Position numbers and translations under genes: made by a program. The notes beneath the pieces are model-generated. The model was not told the origin of the DNA. It saw nothing but the letters and a program-made list of their open reading frames with translations, and ran no database searches. From Bradyrhizobium sp. SZCCHNS1050 (GTDB taxonomy: Bacteria > Pseudomonadota > Alphaproteobacteria > Rhizobiales > Xanthobacteraceae), in NCBI RefSeq assembly GCF_032484785.1, contig NZ_JAUETR010000001.1, positions 806,001 to 870,000 of the forward strand: a stretch of 64,000 nt of DNA, in the 5' to 3' direction. Below are positions 53,646 to 60,522 of this stretch, in pieces (positions within the stretch are counted from its first letter, which is position 1; every line of letters starts with the position of its first letter).

Positions 53646-54863
53646 TCAGCTCCCGCCGGCCGCCCTCTTCTTCGCAGCACCGGACTTGGCGACGCGCGCC
53701 TTCGCGGCGCGCGGCTTGGGACTGGTGGCCCTGACCGCCAAGCGGGCCTGCGGCCGAATGCGGTAGCGTCCCGACCCCACCGGATCGCGGTTGCTGACCT
53801 GGTTCTGCGGCACGCCCTGCAGCACCTGGACGATGTCGTCGCGGACCACCGGGAAGATCCGGTAATACTGGTGCTGCTGCGGGTCCTGCTCGAACGTCGT
53901 CACATCCGAACAATCGATCGCGGTGACCTTGTCGCTGACGCTGCCCATGTTGTCGGGACCGTCGCTGCCGAGCCGCGGACCGTTGAATTTCGTGCCCGCG
54001 CTCAGCGTATTGAGCACCCAATCCTTGGTCGAGTGATAGACCGTGACGCTGCTCGCGGTGCGCGGCAGATATTTCAGCTTCGCCGGGTCGTCGAACGCGT
54101 CCGCGTCCTCGTCGGCCGCCGCGAGCACGACCTTGTCGAAGGTCCTGCGCAATCCGGTCAGGGACGGCTGCGTCCCGCCCATCCGCACCATCGCCGGAAC
54201 GCCGCCGGCCATGGCCGCGCCGGCGACCGGGTCGGGCATCTGCATCAAGGCCTGCAACGCGTTGCGCAGGACATAGACGCCCATGCTGTGACAGATGAGA
54301 TGAATGCTCTGGTTGCAGCGTTCGCTCTCGGGCAGCCCGTCGACGAAATCATAGAGCCGCCGCAGCGTGCGTGCCACGGCCGGGCCGGATGCCGCCGCCG
54401 TCTTGCGATCGTGCTGGTAGTCCACAAAGGGCAGCGGCACGCCGACCAGCGAGGCGACCGACGGCCAACTGAACACGAACATGTTGGCGTCGATCCCGTA
54501 GAACGCCGAGATCCACCCGGCGCGTTCGATCGAGTCGACGAAGCTGTTGCTGAAGCCGTGAATGAACGCCAGCGTCGGCCGCGCCTTCGCCAGCATGTCG
54601 GCACGCAGGGCGCCGAAGATCGTATTGCTGCCGAGGACCGCACGGGAGCCTTGCGGAAAGATCAGTTGCTCGTCCTCGACATGAAGCGATCCAGGCACCA
54701 GGGCATAGCTCGATGCCTGCAGATCGACCGCGATCTCGGCCCGGCCATACCTGATGTTCAAGCCGTTGACGGGACCGAGCTCGGAGCTGAACCCGGTAAT
54801 CTGATTCGTGCCTTCAGCCGTGATCGGTTGCCTGTTGGTCGCGAAATAGACTGTGACGTTCAT
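53646..54863 (-). CDS. Alpha/beta hydrolase, DUF900 type
   Basis: 405 residues. MNVTVYFATNRQPI is the family's typical start; TLAFIHGFSNSFVDSIERAGW is the oxyanion strand, and IHLICHSMGVYVLRNALQAL carries the nucleophilic Ser in a G/C-H-S-M-G elbow. Acid and His follow near LAAADEDADAF and VYHSTKDWVL. The C-terminal 60 residues are Lys/Ala/Arg-rich (PKPRAAKARVAKSGAAKKRA), unusual for the family and perhaps nucleic-acid or surface binding. It lies between two copies of the amidase tail. Confidence 0.85.
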   Translation of the reverse strand: MNVTVYFATNRQPITAEGTNQITGFSSELGPVNGLNIRYGRAEIAVDLQASSYALVPGSLHVEDEQLIFPQGSRAVLGSNTIFGALRADMLAKARPTLAFIHGFSNSFVDSIERAGWISAFYGIDANMFVFSWPSVASLVGVPLPFVDYQHDRKTAAASGPAVARTLRRLYDFVDGLPESERCNQSIHLICHSMGVYVLRNALQALMQMPDPVAGAAMAGGVPAMVRMGGTQPSLTGLRRTFDKVVLAAADEDADAFDDPAKLKYLPRTASSVTVYHSTKDWVLNTLSAGTKFNGPRLGSDGPDNMGSVSDKVTAIDCSDVTTFEQDPQQHQYYRIFPVVRDDIVQVLQGVPQNQVSNRDPVGSGRYRIRPQARLAVRATSPKPRAAKARVAKSGAAKKRAAGGS

Positions 54864-55144
54864 GATCCCGCCCTCTGAAAGTATCGCCAACGTGCATGGC
54901 ACGGCACCGGACCAGCGGACCGTCGGAAGCGACGCGGAGTAGTTTCCGCACGACGGCAGCGACGTGCGATGTGCCGGGTCCGAAGAACGTGGCCGTCCGA
55001 AGAACGTCGCCGAGCCGGCGCGGCTTAGGCGACCGCGCTCCACCTAAGATAGAACACCACAAACAGCGCGCACGCAATCGCGATGGACGTGCACGGCGTC
55101 GTGCGACGCACGACCGCGCCGCTCGAACCGGCCCGCCGGGTGTG

Positions 55145-55249
55145 GTCAGCTCTGCATCACCCAGTCCGGCAGGCGCGCGAACCAGGGCTGCGCCTGCTCG
55201 AGCTGGCGGGCGAGCTGCAGCAGCCTCGTCTCGTCGCCGAGCCGGCCCA
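55145..55249 (-). repeat. Original of the duplicated amidase tail
   Basis: The 3' 105 bases of the amidase gene, repeated in the same orientation at 53517-53621, 1628 bases away. Only one base differs, so the duplication is recent or maintained. Confidence 0.92.
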
Positions 55250-56645
55250 CGAACTGCACGCCGAGCGGCAGGCCGTCGGCGGTCCAGTGCAGCGGCACGC
55301 TCATCGCCGGCGTGCCCGTGAGATTGGCGAGCTGCGTGAACGGGACATATTGCAGGCTGTCGCGGGCGATCTTGTCGATCATGCCGTCGAGCAGGCCCCA
55401 GCGCGTCATCAGCCCGAGCAGGCCGATGCGGTCGAGCATGTCGAGCAGGGTCTGCTCGGCGGTGCTCGGATCGCCCTCGCCGTGCCGGATCGGAGGGTGC
55501 GCGAGCGTCGGCGTCAGCAGCAGGTCGTAGCGGGCATGGAAGCGCGCCAGCGCCCGCGCGAACTCGTTCCATTTCAAGAGCTGCGTCGTCAGCGCGCCGG
55601 CCGAGATCGCGCCGCCGAGCGTCGACAGCACCCGCGTCAGCAGCTCGAACTCCTCGCGCCTGGCGCCCTTGCCGCGCGCGTCGGCGACCAGCGCCGCGAC
55701 CTGGCCAAAATAGATGTGCAGGAACGCTGTCGCGAGCGCGGCGCCATCGATGTCGGGCGAGGCCTCCTCGACCTCGTGACCAAGGCCCTGCAGCAGCTTC
55801 ACGGCGTTGTCGACCGCAAGCTTCGCCTCGGCATGCACCTCGGTCCCGATCGGCGACGCCACCGTGTAGCCGATGCGCAGGCGGCCGGGATCGCGGGCCA
55901 CCGCGTTGGCGTAGACCACGCCGGGCTCGGCGGTGAGAAAGGGATCACCGGGCTCGCCGCCCGCGATGACGTCGAGCGCGAGCGCGGTGTCGCGGACGCT
56001 GCGCGACACCACGCCCTCGCTGGATGCGCCGAACCAGTACTCGCCGAAGCCGGGCCCTGACGAGATCAGCCCGCGCGATGGCTTCAGGCCGAACAGGCCG
56101 CAGCAGGCGGCGGGAATGCGGATCGAGCCGCCGCCGTCATTGCCGGCGGCCATCGGCACGACGCCCGAAGCGACCGCCGCCGCAGCGCCGCCGCTGGAGC
56201 CGCCGGGCGTATGTGCGGGATTCCAGGGGTTGCTGACGCGGCCGAAGGCGCGGGAGTCGCTGACGCCCTTCAGCGCGAGCTCCGGCAGGTTGGTCTTGCC
56301 GAAGATCACCAGGCCGGCCTCGAGATACCGCCTGACGACCGAGGCATGCTCGCCGGCGACGAATCCGGATAGCGCCTTGCTGCCATAGGCCGTCGGCAGG
56401 CCCGCATAGTCCTGGGCGCAGTCCTTGATCAGGAACGGTACGCCGGTGAGCGGGCCGTTGGCGGGCTTGGCGAGCTGCGCGCGGGCCTCGCGCTCCATCA
56501 GCCTGCAGACCGCGTTGGTCCTCGGCTGGGCCCGCTCGTTCTGCGCCAGCGCGAGCTGAAGCAGCTCGGCCGCATTGGTCTCGCCGCCCTTCACCGCGGC
56601 GGCAAGCGCCGTCGCATCGCGCTGCACATAGTCCCGGACGTTCAC
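55146..56645 (-). CDS. Amidase-signature family hydrolase
   Basis: 499-residue amidase. The Ser-cisSer-Lys triad can be placed: Lys74 in GVPFLIKDCAQDYAG, the Gly/Ser-rich segment HTPGGSSGGAAAAVASGVVPMAAG, and GNDGGGSIRIPAACCGLFGLKPSRG with the nucleophilic Ser. The substrate is unknown (aliphatic or aryl amide, or Gln-amide). The gene is intact to its stop at 55146; its tail is duplicated beyond the neighbouring hydrolase. Confidence 0.93.
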   Translation of the reverse strand: MNVRDYVQRDATALAAAVKGGETNAAELLQLALAQNERAQPRTNAVCRLMEREARAQLAKPANGPLTGVPFLIKDCAQDYAGLPTAYGSKALSGFVAGEHASVVRRYLEAGLVIFGKTNLPELALKGVSDSRAFGRVSNPWNPAHTPGGSSGGAAAAVASGVVPMAAGNDGGGSIRIPAACCGLFGLKPSRGLISSGPGFGEYWFGASSEGVVSRSVRDTALALDVIAGGEPGDPFLTAEPGVVYANAVARDPGRLRIGYTVASPIGTEVHAEAKLAVDNAVKLLQGLGHEVEEASPDIDGAALATAFLHIYFGQVAALVADARGKGARREEFELLTRVLSTLGGAISAGALTTQLLKWNEFARALARFHARYDLLLTPTLAHPPIRHGEGDPSTAEQTLLDMLDRIGLLGLMTRWGLLDGMIDKIARDSLQYVPFTQLANLTGTPAMSVPLHWTADGLPLGVQFVGRLGDETRLLQLARQLEQAQPWFARLPDWVMQS

Positions 56646-56905
56646 ATTGCCCTCCCCGCGCCGCCATTCGTCGCCGTGATCGTAGCTGATTCTGGCTGCG
56701 ACCGAGGCGCAGTTGCGCCGAACGCGGCGGCAATACGGCGCATTGGCGGCAATCGTGGCCCCACCATGATCTACTGCGGTCGATTTGAGGGCGGGATTAC
56801 GCAGTCTGGTCCTGATTTTAGTAGATTTGATTCAGATCATTCGTCCTGTCCCTTGCACCGACCTAACCTTATGCATCGTTAGTTGCGTAGAGTGACGAGA
56901 GAGCG

Positions 56906-57745
56906 ATGGGACGCCTCGCAAGCCTGCTGAGCCGAGCGCACGGTCCGCATGAGGATGCGGCAGCCCTGCCCGTGACCACCGCCGACTACTTCATCCTGCT
57001 GTCGCGCGCGATGGAGAGCCTGCCGGATTCCACCCCCGAACGCCGCGCCGAAGTCTACCAGTCGGCCCGCCAGGCGCTGGTGACCCAGTTGCAGGCGATG
57101 GATCCGCCGGTCTCGCGATCACGCATCAAGGCCGAGCAGCGCGCGCTCGACGATGCGGTTGATACGATCGAGACGCGCGCGCTGACGGCGCCGGACGGCA
57201 GTCCGGAACAGACGACGACGCTGGTCCCGGATGACCCGCTGTATCCCTCCTTCGTTACTACACAAATCGACATTCCGACCGCTTCCGTTTCAACAGCCCA
57301 AGATGATGACCAGGACCCCGCCATGGCTCAAACCCAGTTTCATTCCAAGTTTGCCCCGCGCGCCGTCGAGGAGAAGCCGATGTCACGACTCGATGAAATC
57401 AACCGGGTGCTGCGCAAGCTGCAGAGCGACTCGTTCGGGGTCGAGGCCTGCGCGCTGATCTCGGAGGACGGGCTGATGATCGCGAGCGTGCTCGCGGCCG
57501 ACATGGAGGAGACGCGGGTTGCCGGCATGACCGCGACCTTGCTGTCGCTCGGCGGCCGCGCCGCCATGGAGCTCGGCCGCAGCCATCTGCAGGAGGTCAT
57601 CATCCGCGGCGAGTCCGGCTATGCCGTGCTGGTCAGCGCCGGCCGTGGCGCGCTGCTGCTCGCGCTCACCAACGAGAACAGCAAGCTCGGGCTGACCTTC
57701 TTCGACATGCGCGAAGCCGTCAGATCGCTGCAGAAGGTACTGTAG
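56906..57745 (+). CDS. Roadblock/LC7 protein with N-terminal helical module
   Basis: 279 residues. Residues 22-92 (TTADYFILLSRAMESLPDSTPERRAEVYQSARQALVTQL and onward) are a helical module found at the front of many Rhizobiales proteins of unknown function. A linker of about 65 residues follows. Residues 159-279 (MSRLDEINRVLRKL, VEACALISEDGLMIASVLA, RVAGMTATLLSLGGRAAMELG, LTFFDMREAVRSL) are a Roadblock/LC7 domain, as in small-GTPase regulators such as MglB. An internal ATG at 57378 could yield the Roadblock part alone. First gene of the operon 56906-59974. Confidence 0.85.
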   Translation: MGRLASLLSRAHGPHEDAAALPVTTADYFILLSRAMESLPDSTPERRAEVYQSARQALVTQLQAMDPPVSRSRIKAEQRALDDAVDTIETRALTAPDGSPEQTTTLVPDDPLYPSFVTTQIDIPTASVSTAQDDDQDPAMAQTQFHSKFAPRAVEEKPMSRLDEINRVLRKLQSDSFGVEACALISEDGLMIASVLAADMEETRVAGMTATLLSLGGRAAMELGRSHLQEVIIRGESGYAVLVSAGRGALLLALTNENSKLGLTFFDMREAVRSLQKVL

Positions 57746-57805
57746 CGCACCGTCGTCCAATGAGCCGGCGCGCTGCGATGGCGCGGCGCCGGCGGGAGTA
57801 GTTTC

Positions 57806-58567
57806 ATGGCCAATACCGTCCTCTACGACGACGGCGTTCACAAGAACATTCTGCTGGAGGATTTCGGCGCCGGCGACCACGCGGTGCAGGCGAACCAGCA
57901 TCTGATCATCCACGACCGCGTCGGCATGCTGCTCGATCCGGGCGGCCACAAGGTCTATTCCAGGGTGCTCAGCGAGACCTTCAGCGAGCTCTCGGGCGGG
58001 CGGCTGAAATATCTGTTCCTGTCGCACCAGGATCCCGACATCGTCGCGGCGATCAACGGCTGGCTGATGACGACCGACGCCGACGCCTACATCTCCGAGC
58101 TGTGGACCCGCTTCGTGCCGCATTTCGGCTTCGACCACATCGTTGCCCACCGGCTGAAGCCGATCCCCGACGAGGGCATGGTGTTCGATCTCGCGGGCAG
58201 CAGGCTGTACGCGCTGCCGGCGCACTTCCTGCACAGTGAGGGCAATTTCCAGCTCTACGATCCGATCTCGAAGATCCTCTATAGCGGCGACCTCGGCGCC
58301 TCGATCGGCGTCGACTACACCGTCGTGCGCGACTTCAAGGCGCATACGCGCTTCATGGAGGGCTTTCACCGGCGCTACATGGTCTCCAACCGCGTCATGA
58401 AGGCGTGGGCGCAGATGGTCAGCACGCTCGACATCGAGATCATCGCCCCGCAGCACGGCGCGCTGTTTCCGGATGCTACGATGTCGCGCCAGTTCATCGC
58501 GTGGTGCGCGGGGCTCGAATGCGGCATCGACCTGATCACGCCGAAATTCAAGGTGCCCGTGGGCTGA
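57806..58567 (+). CDS. ODP-like di-iron metallo-beta-lactamase-fold protein
   Basis: 253 residues. The fold is that of flavodiiron proteins without the flavodoxin domain, as in the ODP oxygen-binding di-iron family. Likely metal ligands: LSHQDPD at residues 73-78 (His74, Asp76, Asp78), HFLHSEGN near 140-147 (His143), YSGDLGAS (Asp162) and PQHGALF (His near 222). In ODP proteins the di-iron site binds oxygen or nitric oxide and acts as a sensor. It lies 60 bases after the Roadblock gene and one base before the OmpA-like gene, so a role in this operon's signalling is likely. Confidence 0.85.
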   Translation: MANTVLYDDGVHKNILLEDFGAGDHAVQANQHLIIHDRVGMLLDPGGHKVYSRVLSETFSELSGGRLKYLFLSHQDPDIVAAINGWLMTTDADAYISELWTRFVPHFGFDHIVAHRLKPIPDEGMVFDLAGSRLYALPAHFLHSEGNFQLYDPISKILYSGDLGASIGVDYTVVRDFKAHTRFMEGFHRRYMVSNRVMKAWAQMVSTLDIEIIAPQHGALFPDATMSRQFIAWCAGLECGIDLITPKFKVPVG

Positions 58568-58568
58568 C

Positions 58569-59333
58569 ATGCTGGCGCCCTCCCCGAACTCCGCTCTGCC
58601 TTCTCCCGCCATGCGCATCGATGCGTGCACCGTGGCCGGCGAAGAGGCGCCGGTCTGGCTCGCCGCGGCCTTCGCCGTCGCCGGCACCCTGATCGCCGTC
58701 ATGTCGGCAGCGCTCTGGCAGCAAGGCACCGCCACGCCGCCGGTCGCGACGGCCGCAATGCCGGTGACGGCCGTGCCGCAGCGCGACGCCCCCGTTGCCG
58801 ACGCGGCACCCAAGCGACGGGAGGCGCGGATCGTCGACCCGGCACCGGTCGCGGCGCCGCCGATGCCGCCCGCGATCGCTCCCGTCGTGGTCGCGCCACC
58901 GACACCGCCGGTCGCCCCGGCAGCGCCCCCGGAGCCCCAGAGCCCCGCGAAGCCCTCCGCCGAGTGCTTCGCGCCGCTGGCGGTCGGCTTCGAGCGCGGC
59001 AGCGCACGACCGAACCCTGCCGACATGAAGCGGTCGCTGGCGATCCTGCAACGCGCGCTCGCGCGCCATGGTGAGGCGACCATCATCATCGAGGGGCATA
59101 CCGATGCCAGCGGCACCGAGGATCTGAACGTGCTGCTCAGCTATTCGCGCGCCAAGGAGATCGCGGCCCAGTTGAAGCGCGAGGGCCTCCCCGCGCAGCG
59201 GATGTCGGTGCGCGCGGCCGGCGCCGGCGAGGCGCGCGGCGATGCCCAGGCGGTCGCGGGCGACCGCAAGGCCGTGCTGCGCATTGCGGGCGTCGATGAT
59301 TGCAGTCAACTCACAGCGACGAAGCGACCATGA
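58569..59333 (+). CDS. OmpA-like peptidoglycan-binding protein
   Basis: 254 residues. One membrane helix at about residues 27-50 (PVWLAAAFAVAGTLIAVMSAALW), then a Pro/Ala/Val-rich periplasmic linker of about 80 residues, then an OmpA C-terminal domain (about 135-245: APLAVGFERGSARPNPADMKRSLAILQRAL, IIIEGHTDASGTEDLNVLLSYSRAKEIAAQL). The domain should bind peptidoglycan. It starts one base after the ODP-like gene and overlaps the next gene (ATGA). Confidence 0.87.
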   Translation: MLAPSPNSALPSPAMRIDACTVAGEEAPVWLAAAFAVAGTLIAVMSAALWQQGTATPPVATAAMPVTAVPQRDAPVADAAPKRREARIVDPAPVAAPPMPPAIAPVVVAPPTPPVAPAAPPEPQSPAKPSAECFAPLAVGFERGSARPNPADMKRSLAILQRALARHGEATIIIEGHTDASGTEDLNVLLSYSRAKEIAAQLKREGLPAQRMSVRAAGAGEARGDAQAVAGDRKAVLRIAGVDDCSQLTATKRP

Positions 59334-59974
59334 CGATCTATGCCATCGTGAGCGGCCTCGGCGCCGCCATTCTGCTGTTGACCTCGGGCTATCTGTTCGG
59401 CGCCCGCCAGGGCGCGCTGTCCCGCGAGCTGTTGCGCCGGCAGGTGCAGATGCAGGCGGCCAGCCTCGACCAGTTGCAGGAGCAGAGCAGCCACGACGCC
59501 ATCGAGCGGGAGACCAGCCTGCGCAGCGCGATCGAAGATGTGCTGGCGCCGCTGGTCGAGCGTGAGCGCATCTCGCTGGATCTGGCGCAGCTCGCGAGCC
59601 GGCCGGGCCGGCGCCGCGAGCTGGTGCCGCTGCTCGACCGCATCGCCGAAGTCGGCCGCTTCCAGACCGTGCTGCTCACCAACGAGGAAGGCTTGCCGCT
59701 CGCGGCCAATACGACCGCACACCGCACCGAGCAGCTTGCGGCGGCGGCGACGCGGCTTGCGCTCGTGGCGGAGAAGATCGCCGACGAGACCCACATCGCG
59801 CCGTTGTCGGTGATGCTGCGCGACGCCTCGGAGGCGACGACGCTGTGCCGGATCTTCCGCGTGCAGGACCAGACGCTCACTCTGACCGCGCTCTCCAACG
59901 ATACGCGCCTCGCCTCCGTGGCGCTCGATCCCGCCCTCGCCAAGGTGCAGGTCGCGCTGACGGCCCCGGCCTGA
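59330..59974 (+). CDS. Membrane-anchored second Roadblock-like protein
   Basis: 214 residues. One N-terminal membrane segment (IYAIVSGLGAAILLLTSGYL), then a Gln/Glu/Arg-rich coiled-coil-like stretch (about 25-95). The C-terminal part (VGRFQTVLLTNEEGLPLAANTTAHRTEQLAAAATRLALVAEKIA onward) resembles a Roadblock/LC7 domain by its pattern of a strand with LLTxEEGLPLAA followed by helices. That assignment is by eye and less sure than the first gene of the operon. Its ATG overlaps the OmpA-like stop. Confidence 0.7.
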   Translation: MTIYAIVSGLGAAILLLTSGYLFGARQGALSRELLRRQVQMQAASLDQLQEQSSHDAIERETSLRSAIEDVLAPLVERERISLDLAQLASRPGRRRELVPLLDRIAEVGRFQTVLLTNEEGLPLAANTTAHRTEQLAAAATRLALVAEKIADETHIAPLSVMLRDASEATTLCRIFRVQDQTLTLTALSNDTRLASVALDPALAKVQVALTAPA

Positions 59975-60057
59975 CACCTCCTCAAAACGCAAAGGGCGCC
60001 GCACCTCTTGCGAGGCACTGCGCCCTTCGCCGACCTCATTGTCAGGGATGAGGCCGA

Positions 60058-60231
60058 CTACACGCGGCTGCGGCCGCGGGCGAGGCCCACGACGGCCGAA
60101 ACCAGAAACAGCACGATGGCGATGAAGAAGATGATCTTGGCGATCTCGATGGAGGCACCGGCGACGCCGCCGAAGCCGAGAATGCCGGCGATCAATGCGA
60201 TAACCAGGAAGGTGACAACCCAGCCTAACAT
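60058..60231 (-). CDS. DUF1328 small membrane protein (YtjA-like)
   Basis: 57 residues with two hydrophobic segments: MLGWVVTFLVIALIAGILGFGGVAG and AKIIFFIAIVLFLVSAVVGLA. This is the DUF1328 pattern. Family members are stress-associated; function unknown. GAGG lies eight bases upstream of ATG 60231. It is convergent with the Roadblock operon, with 83 bases between stop codons. Confidence 0.9.
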   Translation of the reverse strand: MLGWVVTFLVIALIAGILGFGGVAGASIEIAKIIFFIAIVLFLVSAVVGLARGRSRV

Positions 60232-60522
60232 GACACGACCTCTGTCTCTCGATTGCGGTTCAAAGCGACGCGGAGCTTGCGCCGTTGCCAGAACAATCGT
60301 GGCTCGGAACAAAGGTTCCGGCCGCGCGGGCCGCTAAAATTTCGCGATTTGCCGGAACAAATGCCCAGCGAGGCTGGAGCAGCGTCCGCCTGGCCCGATT
60401 TAGGGCTGTAAAACGCCGGCCCCGGCCCCATATAGCCGTCAATCCCTGCTATGAGGGCTCCTTCCTGCAGACCTCGTGATGCCGTCATATGATGCCATCC
60501 GAGGGACGAGACTGATTCGCTG

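Noticed and set aside
53518..54021. 167-codon minus-strand frame including the amidase tail copy
   Set aside because: Only its last 34 codons are amidase-derived; the rest is an off-frame reading of the DUF900-type hydrolase gene.
56840..56905. Promoter for the Roadblock operon
   Set aside because: TTGCAC at 56853 lacks a -10 box at a proper distance, so no promoter is claimed.
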